NCBI RefSeq assembly: GCF_008710285.1
Contig: NZ_VYQF01000001.1
Coordinates: 992,001-1,056,000 of the forward strand
DNA: 64,000 nt
Source: Ginsengibacter hankyongi
GTDB taxonomy: Bacteria > Bacteroidota > Bacteroidia > Chitinophagales > Chitinophagaceae
Reading direction: 5' to 3'
Shown one piece after another: positions 8,089 to 16,597 of the stretch. The position numbers and the translations under genes were made by a program. Below the pieces are notes generated by a model that was not told the origin of the DNA, ran no database searches, and saw nothing but the letters and a program-made list of their open reading frames with translations. The number at the start of each line of letters is the position of its first letter. Position 1 is the first letter of the stretch.

Positions 8089-8090
8089 TT

Positions 8091-8951
8091 TTAGTTACCC
8101 CGAACTTCCCTAAAATTGGCACACTTGGATTTCCACTTTGTTGCTTTCTGTCGATCATACGAAACATTTATTTCCCAAGTTGGTTCATTTATGACAACAT
8201 TTTCAAAAGAATTGTCAATTGTTATTAAAAGTTCATCAAAAATTATTTTTCTTTCATGAATTAGACGAGCGTTTCCTGTATAAAAAAGTTTTAATCTATT
8301 TCCTAAAATTTTCTTTAAATCTCTTTTTGGCGGAAGTAATTCATGTTCGTTCATTTTACTACCCCTATATAAGAAGGTGTAATAATTAATAGCCAGTCCA
8401 CTCACATTGGACAAAAAACGAGTTTCTTGCTGCCTATTAAATACATAAACATCAGTGATAATTTTTGGTATTGCAAACAAATTCGAAAAAAGTGTTTCAA
8501 TTTCAGCATTAGAATTAAATTGCTGGTAAGATACATTGCACTTGTGATTGGACAGGAGTTCCAACTTAATCCAGTGCATGTTTACTGGTGCGCCTTTGTT
8601 GACAATTAGTAAGGCGGGAATTTTTCTTTGCAAATTAGTTACATCATCATAGACTACCGGAATCAGTACAGAAATGTTACTTTTTGTTGCTATTTCAATA
8701 AACTCTTCTCTCAAATTATTTTTTTCAGTAGTCGTTTCTATTCTTAATCTACCAGTATCAGATAATTCGGTAATTAGGGCTTCAAATAAAGCCGTATCTG
8801 AAATTGACTGTTCCAAAAAAGCAATATATTTTTTTGAAAAACAAATTTCATTAGTACCATTATAAACGATGTCGAATACTTTTTTATGGGCTGAAATATT
8901 TTTAAAATTGAAACAGAGTTCCAATATATCAATATTAGGTAATACTATCAT
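8091..8951 (-). CDS. Hypothetical partner of the adjacent AAA ATPase, HxRx4D motif
   Basis: A 286-residue protein that I cannot place firmly. The start codon overlaps the stop of the upstream ATPase gene by one base (TAATG), so the two are translated together. Residues about 165-275 run FAIPKIITDVYVFNR... then NRLKLFYTGNARLIHERKII followed by FDELLITIDNSFE. The HERKIIFD segment is an H-x-R-x4-D pattern like the single phospholipase D-type motif of the MIT_C/PLD-like fold, with a hydrophobic strand and an N(S)F element after it. The N-terminal 160 residues show alternating strands and helices. A PLD-like nuclease or phosphodiesterase effector driven by the ATPase is possible but unproven. Confidence 0.6.
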   Translation of the reverse strand: MIVLPNIDILELCFNFKNISAHKKVFDIVYNGTNEICFSKKYIAFLEQSISDTALFEALITELSDTGRLRIETTTEKNNLREEFIEIATKSNISVLIPVVYDDVTNLQRKIPALLIVNKGAPVNMHWIKLELLSNHKCNVSYQQFNSNAEIETLFSNLFAIPKIITDVYVFNRQQETRFLSNVSGLAINYYTFLYRGSKMNEHELLPPKRDLKKILGNRLKLFYTGNARLIHERKIIFDELLITIDNSFENVVINEPTWEINVSYDRQKATKWKSKCANFREVRGN

Positions 8952-10336
8952 TATAATAACTGTTTTACAAGAGAGTAAGATGTGTCAAAAAAACCTTTAG
9001 GAAATATGGGTTCTAACTTTCCATCAGATAATATTTTATGTTCTGTAATTTTAAACTTTAGTGGTTCCCTCTTAAAATAGTGTATTGTAATATCTTCTGG
9101 CTTTAGGCCAAATTTTTTCAATTTTACTAAAACTTGAAGTTTCCTTATTATATGCTCACTATGGGTTTCAATAAAGTATGTATTTTTTGACCCCAGGCTT
9201 AACAAAGTCTCAATAAATTTGGCTTGCAAAGATGGGTGTAAGTGAACTTCTGGCTGTTCAATAAGAATAGTTTGCCCTTCTTTTGTATAGTGTTCAGATA
9301 ACAAGGCTTGAAACAAAATGGGAATTTGCAACGATACTCCATACCCTACATCGGTGATGTTAGACCAAAAATCTTTTGTCTTTACATTTAAGGCTAGTAC
9401 AGGTAGTTGTTTATCTTTAATAATACTGACTTCGTCAGCAATGCCGAACTCTTTAATAGTTTTATTAAGTAAATCTACTCTCTCTTTATATTGTTTTTCT
9501 GTTAAAGTTTTATCACTTAATACATTGATGAATTTTTCAATATCAATAAGTTTGTAGGTTGCTTTTTTATCTTCTTGAAAATAAAATCTTTTTGGCGATG
9601 TTCCTATCGGGTTAACAAACCTGATTTTTTCAATTTGTCCTTGTATATAATTTTGAAAAACTAATAGAAAGGCTATTGAATAAAATACATAGTCAGAATT
9701 TGCACCAAATTGTTCTTGACATTTAACTCTGAATTCAGAATCGACTAGTGTAAAAAAAGCTTCTTTGAATGAAGTACAGTTTTCAATTAAACCAACTTGA
9801 TTTTTAAAGCTAAATTTTAAGTCACAAACTAATTGACGAACATTATCATCATCCTTTCCCTTTCTTTGAATTATTTCTAACGTACCCAACGAGTCATTTA
9901 TAAAAACAGTCTTTATTGTACTATGATCATTAAGCTTGGAAGAAAATTCAAAAGCAATATTAGTAACGGAGTCCTTATAAGCGTTTAGAATGTTTTTTAT
10001 TTCTGTAATTCTAGTCTTCGTACTTTCTTTTTCTATGAGATTGAGAAAATTCAAGAAATAGTCAAAATATTTTTCACCACTTGCAAAACCTATTCCTATC
10101 TTCTTGTTTTTTTTTCTATAGTAAACCACTTCCTCATAATTCCCTAAATCTGTAAAATCCCCAGTAAGTTTTAAATTAACTTCAGTTGGAGAGTCAATAG
10201 TTTGCTTTAATGCCAAAAGTAATTTTAGCAGAGAACTTTTTCCTCCGCTGTTTTCGCCAATTAAAATATTGATTTTAGAAAAGTTGAAGTTTTGTTTTTG
10301 AAAACTTCTGTAATTATTTACTGTTAAATTGAACAT
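8951..10336 (-). CDS. AAA family ATPase with DUF3696-like C-terminus
   Basis: A 461-residue ABC/SMC-like ATPase. It opens with MFNLTVNNYRSFQKQNFNF, then Walker A GENSGGKSS (about residue 28). A ~250-residue helical insertion follows, then VGYGVSLQIPILFQALL (signature region), Walker B ILIEQPEVHLHPS and the H-loop FIETHSEHIIRKLQ, with a C-terminal segment like DUF3696 (ITIHYFKREPL...). Enzymes of this OLD/RecF-like class are common in phage-defence modules, where they sense or drive a partner. The partner gene follows with a one-base overlap. The unit begins beside a ~210-bp repeat and is AT-richer than the genes to the right, which suggests acquisition. Confidence 0.85.
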   Translation of the reverse strand: MFNLTVNNYRSFQKQNFNFSKINILIGENSGGKSSLLKLLLALKQTIDSPTEVNLKLTGDFTDLGNYEEVVYYRKKNKKIGIGFASGEKYFDYFLNFLNLIEKESTKTRITEIKNILNAYKDSVTNIAFEFSSKLNDHSTIKTVFINDSLGTLEIIQRKGKDDDNVRQLVCDLKFSFKNQVGLIENCTSFKEAFFTLVDSEFRVKCQEQFGANSDYVFYSIAFLLVFQNYIQGQIEKIRFVNPIGTSPKRFYFQEDKKATYKLIDIEKFINVLSDKTLTEKQYKERVDLLNKTIKEFGIADEVSIIKDKQLPVLALNVKTKDFWSNITDVGYGVSLQIPILFQALLSEHYTKEGQTILIEQPEVHLHPSLQAKFIETLLSLGSKNTYFIETHSEHIIRKLQVLVKLKKFGLKPEDITIHYFKREPLKFKITEHKILSDGKLEPIFPKGFFDTSYSLVKQLL

Positions 10337-10408
10337 TGTACTAAAAATTAATAACTAAAGTAGGTAAAATTAAATAGCCTTCAAGTTTTTAGAGTGTTTC
10401 ATACCCTG

Positions 10409-10618
10409 ACCGCTAACTTCAAAAAATACGAAAGTTTTCTACCTCTTCAACTAGCCTATATTTCTTTAAAAAATTAATTATTATTAATCCATTTTAAAAA
10501 TAATCGAAAGTATTAAAACTTTCGCAAATACAACCCCGTTTCACTTAGTGTGCTCATAACCGTTAGTTTCGCTATCCTTGAGGTTGCAACTAAGTATTTA
10601 TGAATATTAAATCTATAA
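10409..10618 (-). repeat. ~210-bp dispersed intergenic repeat, copy 2
   Basis: The whole block aligns with 3421-3626. Here no transposase coding remnant remains, but the block ends at the same CTATAA bases that form the transposase stop in the other copies. An internal palindrome CGAAAGT-ATTAAA-ACTTTCG is intact. Read on the minus strand it precedes the ATPase gene, just as copy 1 precedes the GNAT gene. Confidence 0.85.
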
Positions 10619-10634
10619 CTATCCCCATGTTCGT

Positions 10635-10670
10635 GGCACATGAAACTGAAGCTTTATTGTTTCGTGTGCC
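10635..10670. repeat. Dispersed palindrome copy 2 (12-bp stem)
   Basis: GGCACATGAAAC pairs with GTTTCGTGTGCC, one T-G wobble, around the spacer TGAAGCTTTATT. The copy at 1712-1742 shares both arms and the spacer, with one extra T. Confidence 0.7.
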
Positions 10671-10716
10671 AAGCAAGGCCTTAGCTACCAGACCTGCGCC
10701 AGCATTACCTTAGCTT

Positions 10717-12900
10717 TTATGTCAGCAGTTTCACTTTTTTATACAATTGAACTAGATGAAATATTGAGATATCAATCAGTGGCTCAAACATAAAAGCGTT
10801 GACATGAATATTCTCTGGTGTCATTAGATTCACTCGCTCTAATACGGTTAGGATATTTTTGTCGCTATTAATTGCCTTAAAGTGAGTTAATAACTCGGAA
10901 GTTTGGTTTGCTGTAATAACTAAAGTCGATGAATTGGGAATTTTGCTTAGCATGTATTCCTCCGCTTTAAGCCTAATTGCAATAGACAAAGCTATTTTAT
11001 TCTCCAAAAGTATTTCATCAAGTGAACTCTCTTGTTCAATCGCATCAGCCGTTTCAAATGTGAAGTCTTTAATTGGCTTTGCGCCGAATGTAATACTTCG
11101 ATTAGCTGTTGTAGGAAAGCTGCTATGTATTAGTGATAATATGTCACTACATTTAAGTCTGTTTGTATCGGTTTTCAGGTGAAGACATGAAGTAAGTTCC
11201 ACATATTTTTGACTTGATTGACCTTCAATGTATTCAATTAAGTTTCTTACCAGTGGAATAATACTAACAAATATTTTAGGCTTGGCTAAGTTGTTTTTGA
11301 AATGACTAAAAATGTCGTTTAAATAACCTCCCTGGACTAATGAAATTTCTCTTGCGTCATTCCTTAAGGTCATTAGAATACAACGTCTGTCTCGGTCTAG
11401 CCGTAGCCTTTTCGCAACTGTTCTGTAAAAATCAAAATTGTGTGTAAGTATTAATAACTTAAATACAGTACTTTGGTGTAATTCTTTAATATACTCAATT
11501 ATGGCATACTTGTTTTTATAATCAAAGGAATCGGCAATGTCATCAAGAATTAAAAGAGTCTTTTGATTCAGTTGCACACGTGACTCAACTTCGAAAAGGA
11601 GGTGGAGAATATAAAAAGCTCTTTGTTCTCCTTTGCTCAAAACTGAAAGTAGAGAGTTTTTATCTTTTCGAACAGGCGTGTCATTCGGGTCTTTGTAATC
11701 AAATTCAAGATTTGCTGTTTCCTCTTTCAAAACGACGTCTTCCTGATTCACTAATTTAATTTCAAAAGGAACATAAAATCTTTCATTGAAGGTCTTGATA
11801 ATTTCCTCCCAAATTACGAACTCCTTTTTTGCCTCAATGATTATCTTTTCTAATTCTATTTTTTTGCTTCCGTAAAACTTGGAAAGTTCATTTGTTTCTT
11901 TGGAAAGAGCTGAAATATAATTTAGCCAAACTTTTTTTCTAAAATCGTCATATTTATCAAGCTCCACCAGTAAAAGGTTATCCTTTTCAACAGCACTCTT
12001 AAAAGACCTCATTTCAGCATTTGCTCCAATTGCTTTATCGACTTGGTCGAACGATTTTTTCAATTTTTCATCGTTCACAATAGATGTTATCTCCTTTTGA
12101 AGTAGCTGCTTTAACTCTCCTGTTGATTTAATTTCAGCATTATCGCTAAGTGTAAATTTGTGACCTGCGTCAAAATATGAATTGTCTTCAGTAGACTTTA
12201 GTAATTCATTTGCTTGGTATGTTCCAAATGAGTTTGCTGAACTTTTGAAAAATTTTGATTTTTTAAGAAGTTCATCATATTTAGTGACGTAATCTGATAA
12301 AAGTTTTTGGTTTTTGTCTAGAAACTTTTTGACGTTGCCTTTTTTATCAAAAATGTCATTATATCGAAAATTATATGTAGCCGGCTTTGGTGATAATATT
12401 TTTGAAGTTGTTAGCAACAATTCATAAAATGTATCTTTTGGAGATTGACTATAAGTATTGATAAATTCTGTTTCGCAGTCTGTACTTTGCGATATTTGCT
12501 TTAGCTTCTTTATATATTCACTTTTTTGTGTTTCTAACTCTGAATATATGTCATCATATTTTTTCTTTAGTTCTTTGCTTGCAATAAATGAGCTTATCTT
12601 ATTAGAGGAATCATAATTATTGTCCTCTGCATTAACAACCAAAATTGATGCAATATCAATCGAATTTCCATCAGCACTAATGTTGTGTGATGTTGCCCTG
12701 TTGTTATATACTTTGTCACACGGCATTGATTTAGTATCGTTCTTTGCAATAAGGTCTAAGGTCTTGGCAAAAGAAGTTTTCATAGTCCCGTTTGGAGCAT
12801 AAATTAGAAATGAATTAGTTGCTAGCTGTCCAAACTCGAACTTGTGGTCAAGTTTACCGATTCCAAAACAGTTTTGAAGTTGTATTTCAAGAATATTCAT
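10717..12900 (-). CDS. Large AAA_13/SMC-like ATPase, possible defence protein
   Basis: A 727-residue protein from the ATG at 12900 (a TTG at 12918 would add six residues). It has the N-terminal strand MNILEIQLQNCFGIGKLDHK and a Walker A-like YAPNGTMKTSFAKT in which the usual last Gly is Met. A long coiled-coil and helical middle (about residues 115-400) follows, then the ABC signature LSKGEQRAFYILHLLF, Walker B LLILDDIADSF, and H-loop LLILTHNFDFYRTV. A C-terminal helical domain of about 200 residues follows. The layout recalls the ATPase parts of RloC/PrrC-type anticodon nucleases, but I see no HEPN RxxxxH motif I would trust. It is monocistronic and the target is unknown. Confidence 0.75.
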   Translation of the reverse strand: MNILEIQLQNCFGIGKLDHKFEFGQLATNSFLIYAPNGTMKTSFAKTLDLIAKNDTKSMPCDKVYNNRATSHNISADGNSIDIASILVVNAEDNNYDSSNKISSFIASKELKKKYDDIYSELETQKSEYIKKLKQISQSTDCETEFINTYSQSPKDTFYELLLTTSKILSPKPATYNFRYNDIFDKKGNVKKFLDKNQKLLSDYVTKYDELLKKSKFFKSSANSFGTYQANELLKSTEDNSYFDAGHKFTLSDNAEIKSTGELKQLLQKEITSIVNDEKLKKSFDQVDKAIGANAEMRSFKSAVEKDNLLLVELDKYDDFRKKVWLNYISALSKETNELSKFYGSKKIELEKIIIEAKKEFVIWEEIIKTFNERFYVPFEIKLVNQEDVVLKEETANLEFDYKDPNDTPVRKDKNSLLSVLSKGEQRAFYILHLLFEVESRVQLNQKTLLILDDIADSFDYKNKYAIIEYIKELHQSTVFKLLILTHNFDFYRTVAKRLRLDRDRRCILMTLRNDAREISLVQGGYLNDIFSHFKNNLAKPKIFVSIIPLVRNLIEYIEGQSSQKYVELTSCLHLKTDTNRLKCSDILSLIHSSFPTTANRSITFGAKPIKDFTFETADAIEQESSLDEILLENKIALSIAIRLKAEEYMLSKIPNSSTLVITANQTSELLTHFKAINSDKNILTVLERVNLMTPENIHVNAFMFEPLIDISIFHLVQLYKKVKLLT

Positions 12901-12970
12901 AGCAGTGTAAGGTTTCAATATAGTTACCGATAATTCTTAAATATTCACATGTTTATACTCCACCTTCCTG

Positions 12971-12987
12971 GCGGGTGTCTCACCCGC
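12971..12987. repeat. GC-rich 7-bp hairpin with 3-base loop
   Basis: GCGGGTG-TCT-CACCCGC is a perfect inverted repeat in otherwise AT-rich DNA. It may be a REP-type palindrome or a terminator for the small regulator gene to its right. No T-run follows on the minus strand. Confidence 0.55.
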
Positions 12988-13171
12988 AATTCCTCAATCA
13001 TAAACGTCCAATAAGCCGAATAGCACAAACAATTATACAACTTCGTTTGTGCATAAATGTTATCCAACAATTTACAATTAAAAATCTTCCAGTTTAAATA
13101 AGGGGTGGCTCTATACTCTACCGTTAGTTCTGCAATCAGAGTTTCAAATATATACATTTATTCTTCATCCT

Positions 13172-13357
13172 TCACAACAACCCCTCCCTCTTCATAAAGC
13201 TTTCGAGGGCGCTTTTACCGCGAGAGCCAATGCGCCTATAAATATCCCTGAGGTAAAATTTCACAGTGTTCTCCGTAAGGCCGGTTACCTCCGCCATATC
13301 CCTGGCGGAGTGGCCCTGCCACATACACCATAAGAGTTGCGGGTATTTTTCGGGCAT
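13172..13357 (-). CDS. Short LuxR-type HTH protein
   Basis: A 61-residue protein that is little more than a LuxR/GerE helix-turn-helix. The recognition region is MAEVTGLTENTVKFYLRDIYRRIG, split here as MAEVTGLTENT and VKFYLRDIYRRIG, and it ends ALESFMKREGLL. Typical LuxR proteins have a receiver or sensor domain before this. Here nothing recognisable precedes it, so it is either a stand-alone HTH protein, as seen in Bacteroidota, or the 3' remnant of a larger regulator. The GC content of this stretch is higher than its surroundings. Confidence 0.65.
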   Translation of the reverse strand: MPEKYPQLLWCMWQGHSARDMAEVTGLTENTVKFYLRDIYRRIGSRGKSALESFMKREGLL

Positions 13358-13915
13358 AAGCCCGCGGTGGTTTTAATTAGAGAATTAAATATATTAAAAA
13401 ACATATTTGCGCACAACAGAAATAAAAAAAATGCCGTTTGCGGGCATTAGGGTGGCTTTTATATTTTACCGGTAATTTTTATTAATCCACTGCCTCTTTA
13501 TCGCTTCGCAACATGCAGCGTCCTTCATAAAAACTATCAAAAGTTACTGGCAAGATGAGTAAGGAATGCATCATGCCACCCCGCTCCCTGCCTTCGCCCC
13601 ACCTTCCCTATACCTGTGCCCTGTGGAATTCGTTTTCCTTTCGCTATCCGTTCGATGATCGTTCGATTATAGTTCGTTTTTAAAGATCGAATAATATACG
13701 CAATAAATTCGCGGTGTTCCCGTTTTTAACCAAAGGCAGGTAGCGCTGAGGTAGCTGCCTGGTATTTATCACACTTAAATTTATTAGGAGCCGTTCCCCT
13801 CTCTTTGGGAGACAGGTTGGGGATGAGGTTTTTTTTCAAAGACGAACGCCTTCCAAGGCAGTATTACGGATACGGATACACGCAATATAATGATGGTAAC
13901 TTTAGAACCCCCACC
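13358..13915. other. Intergenic region, no gene seen
   Basis: A 558-base stretch of mixed composition: an AT-rich start, then GC-rich patches. It includes near-repeats of CGTTCGAT around 13650-13675 and a CCCCTCTCTTTGGGAGACAG element with TTGGGGATGAGG near 13796-13830. I find no reading frame, RNA or promoter I can defend. Confidence 0.5.
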
Positions 13916-15016
13916 TTACATTGTTTCTTCAAAAATATTCTCTGCAACGGCATTGGCCTTCAGCAGCCGGAAGTGATTGTATAACGACCTCCACAAGGGA
14001 AAGCTGCGGTAAGGCAGATTGTTCTTTTTTGCAAAGGCCTGGATTTGCTGCGTTACTTCAGGATAATACACATGGTTTACATAAGGGAAAACATGGTGCG
14101 CTATGTGATAGTTAAACGAGCCCAGGAAAAACCTGGTAAACCAGTTATCATTTTCAACATCGTTGGTAGTTGCGAGCTGGTGCCTGAACCAGGTATCCGG
14201 CAACTGCCCTTTATTATCCGGCAAGGGAAATTCACTCTCCGGTGTGGCATGAGGTGAAAGTAAAAATATAAGGGACGTACTGCTTGCGGTAAACATCATA
14301 ATTAAAAAGGCAGTAATTATTTCTCCCCACGTTACATGAAGAACCATTTTTGGCAGGATGATAAAATTAAAAACAAAGAGCGCTTTAAAAAAGAAGAGCT
14401 TACCATACTCGATAGTGGGGATAGTATTTATCTTCCAGACTATTGTATTTTTTTTAAAAAAATCTTTAAAGTCGCGTATAAAAAGCCAGTTAAATAAATA
14501 CAGCGGGTACAGCAGCGGCAGATAGATATATTGATAGCGGTGCATTTTTGAATATTCGCCATGCGGAAATACACGGGCCATGGGGCTTTGCTCAAAATCA
14601 CTATCCCAGCCCATTACATTCGGGTAGTTATGATGCAGCCGGATGTGGCGTATTTTAAAGATATAACTGTTGGCCCCGATGATGTCTAAAAAATACGCGT
14701 ATAGGGAGTTGATCCATTTTCGACTGAACAGGGTATTATGTACTGCATCATGGGTAAGATTGAGGAAATTAATCTCCAGTAAAAAAGCAAGCAGCGCATA
14801 ACAAGTGTATAAAATATATACGTTACTTCCATATAGCAAAGCAGCAATATACGTGGCGAGGTATAACGAGGGAAATACAATGGCTTTCAACGTAATCAGC
14901 CACCGGCGTTTCTTTTCTAAAGTTGTTACAGTTTGGTTTACCTGTTTCCTGAGCTCCAAAAACATATCCCTCTCTGCTTCCAGCTTTGCAAAAACAGGTT
15001 TTGCAATTAGTTCCAT
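13916..15016 (-). CDS. Membrane fatty acid desaturase
   Basis: A 366-residue di-iron desaturase. All three His boxes are present: THDAVHN (about residue 89), RHIRLHHNYPN (about residue 124), and NYHIAHHVFPYVNH (about residue 312). Hydrophobic pairs lie before the first box and between the second and third. It would introduce a double bond into an acyl chain in the membrane using O2 and an electron donor; the position specificity cannot be read. It stands alone. A perfect 7-bp palindrome lies 38 bases upstream of its start and could bind a regulator. Confidence 0.9.
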   Translation of the reverse strand: MELIAKPVFAKLEAERDMFLELRKQVNQTVTTLEKKRRWLITLKAIVFPSLYLATYIAALLYGSNVYILYTCYALLAFLLEINFLNLTHDAVHNTLFSRKWINSLYAYFLDIIGANSYIFKIRHIRLHHNYPNVMGWDSDFEQSPMARVFPHGEYSKMHRYQYIYLPLLYPLYLFNWLFIRDFKDFFKKNTIVWKINTIPTIEYGKLFFFKALFVFNFIILPKMVLHVTWGEIITAFLIMMFTASSTSLIFLLSPHATPESEFPLPDNKGQLPDTWFRHQLATTNDVENDNWFTRFFLGSFNYHIAHHVFPYVNHVYYPEVTQQIQAFAKKNNLPYRSFPLWRSLYNHFRLLKANAVAENIFEETM

Positions 15017-15332
15017 ATAAGTATGTTTTAAAATTTAAAAATTCAGGTTAAAAGATTCATTTAATAATGAATCGTTGACCTGTTGACATTAAATATTACC
15101 TACATATTATATTAGCTTCATACTTAAAGGCCACAACAATTATGCTATTTTAGATGAATAAACCAAATGATAACTCTTTTATACAAAATATAAATGATAA
15201 GCAGAAAGCAGGCAACGCCAGGTTAATTTTAAACGGCTTTCGCGCTATTAACTTTTAAAACAAACGGCTATCTTTAAACCAGCAAATGTTACTTATTAAA
15301 TAGTTCACTTTGTTTGAAGGGCATACAGTACT
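15017..15332. other. Divergent intergenic region
   Basis: A 316-base AT-rich region between the desaturase and the flippase-like gene. It holds the palindrome GATTCAT-TTAATA-ATGAATC at 15054-15073 and a nearby GTTGACCTGTTGAC direct repeat. No other feature is evident. Confidence 0.5.
15054..15073. promoter_or_regulatory. Palindrome upstream of the desaturase
   Basis: GATTCAT and ATGAATC are perfect inverted repeats around a six-base spacer, 38 bases before the desaturase start. This is compatible with an operator, with no regulator known. Confidence 0.4.
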
Positions 15333-16400
15333 TTGGCCAACACTATTAAAAATAATAAAGACATAATTTCTGATAATAAAGAAAGATTGATCCCACGATC
15401 ACGGTTGGTGTTTATTATTTTATCTGCCCTTATTTTCGTTTTTGTAGTTTATTATTTCTCCGAAATTGAAACAGGAGTGAAACTGCTTGATAAGGTGAAG
15501 GTTTACTGGCTGGCGGTGGCGCTCCTCTCGCAGTTTGCTACTTATTTTTTTACCGCATTCATTTATCGTTTTTTATTGGACGCCCACCGGTTGCAGTTTA
15601 AGCCGGGCCTGTGGCAGTTAGTCAAGGCATCTATAATTTCATTGTTCTTTAATCAAACGGTGCCGAGTGCCGGAATCAGTGGCAATACTTATTTTTTTAA
15701 TTTCCTGAGCAGGCTCAACATAAGAGTAAGTCAGATCCTTTCAGTGATATTGGCAGAACTGCTGATTTTTTATGCTGCTATGGAAGTTATAATAATAATA
15801 TTATTAGCCACCTGCTATACCTGTTACAAAGTGCCGCACGCTTTCAGGATAACACTTTGGGCAGGCATTGCCGTTTACCTTGTTTTTGGAACATTGATAT
15901 CGCTGGCGGGAAGGAAAAAATTTATTAATGGTATTTATGAAAAACTTCAAAAAGTAAGATTTTTGAAGAAGAGATTTGAAAGGGTAATTCAAAACATCCG
16001 GCAACAGGGACTCGAGAAAGAAGAAGTGAACTCTTTGACCTTTCTTAACGGTAATAAGAGGATAGTTGTAAAAGTATTTTTGTTTCAGCTATTGGTATTT
16101 CTGTCAGATGCGTTCACTGTGTATGCATTATTTATTGGGGTGGGGCTTGCTGTATCCCCATTGGTTATATTGCTTGGCTTAATGTGCACGAGGGTTATAG
16201 CCATACTGCCTTTTTTACCCGGAGCTCTCATTCTTTTTGAAAGCAGCATGAGTTTCTTTTTTGTAACCCTCGGTATACCGTTGGCGACGGCAGTGATGGT
16301 TACGCTGCTGTTCAGGCTCCTGTCTTTCTGGTTCCCCATACCCATTGGCCTTTTCCTTTACAGGAGATGGAATTCCGGGTTATTAAATGCAGGCGGGTAA
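15333..16400 (+). CDS. UPF0104 / LPG_synthase_TM flippase-like membrane protein
   Basis: A 355-residue integral membrane protein with about eight predicted helices and the family pattern: NQTVPSAGISGNTYFF (conserved N.T.P.GGLSG region) in the first third, and LPFLPGALILFESS with LLFRLLSFWFPIPIG at the end. Relatives are the flippase half of MprF and glycosyltransferase-associated flippases. No synthase domain follows. The start is a TTG at 15333: a stop at 15315 closes the frame and no ATG or GTG occurs nearby. A second member of the same superfamily is the N-terminal half of the protein at 37526-40132. Confidence 0.8.
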   Translation: MANTIKNNKDIISDNKERLIPRSRLVFIILSALIFVFVVYYFSEIETGVKLLDKVKVYWLAVALLSQFATYFFTAFIYRFLLDAHRLQFKPGLWQLVKASIISLFFNQTVPSAGISGNTYFFNFLSRLNIRVSQILSVILAELLIFYAAMEVIIIILLATCYTCYKVPHAFRITLWAGIAVYLVFGTLISLAGRKKFINGIYEKLQKVRFLKKRFERVIQNIRQQGLEKEEVNSLTFLNGNKRIVVKVFLFQLLVFLSDAFTVYALFIGVGLAVSPLVILLGLMCTRVIAILPFLPGALILFESSMSFFFVTLGIPLATAVMVTLLFRLLSFWFPIPIGLFLYRRWNSGLLNAGG

Positions 16401-16572
16401 CCGGCTAGCCTTAACCGTTATAGTCTGTTATTTCCGGTTCGTGTATGCGTCTTTCATTTCGCACAATATTCTATATTCACATTCGCAGTGAATATATTTA
16501 ATCAATCTATTCTGCTCTCCGGTAAAATCAATATCGTAATTAACTGCAACTCATCCCAGCAAAATAAAACCG

Positions 16573-16580
16573 TAGTTTTG
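16573..16580 (+). promoter_or_regulatory. Bacteroidota -7 promoter element ahead of corA
   Basis: TAGTTTTG matches the TAnnTTTG consensus and ends 17 bases before the ATG at 16598. No convincing -33 TTTG box was seen at the expected spacing. Confidence 0.45.
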
Positions 16581-16597
16581 CAACCTAACTTTGAACA

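Larger units (their letters stand above)
7746..8090. other. Intergenic region carrying dispersed repeats
   Basis: A 345-base stretch. It holds two copies of an ~80-base repeat (7909-7989 full, 8041-8088 partial) and between them a perfect hairpin TTGGTC-ACAA-GACCAA near 8017-8032. A TGGCACATGAACC segment near 7838 resembles one arm of the palindromes at 1712 and 10635. I see no gene. Confidence 0.6.
10337..10716. other. Intergenic region made of dispersed repeats
   Basis: A 380-base stretch almost entirely accounted for by repeats: the ~210-bp block at 10409-10618, the palindrome at 10635-10670, and CTACCAGACCTGCGCCAGC at 10680-10710, which recurs near 6370. Confidence 0.7.

Noticed and set aside
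7962-8228. 88-codon plus-strand frame
   Set aside because: It lies mostly in repeats and across the 3' end of a well-supported minus-strand gene.
3421-10618. Integron attC sites, suggested by CTAAC/GTTAG-like ends of the ~210-bp repeats next to single-gene units
   Set aside because: The GTTAGCG end does not fit the GTTRRRY core, the block is longer than usual attC, L-box pairing is not evident, and no integrase is in the window. It is kept only as an alternative for the repeat.
12945-13157. 70-codon minus-strand frame
   Set aside because: It reads through the GC-rich hairpin (ELRVRHPPGRW) and has no resemblance to a known protein.
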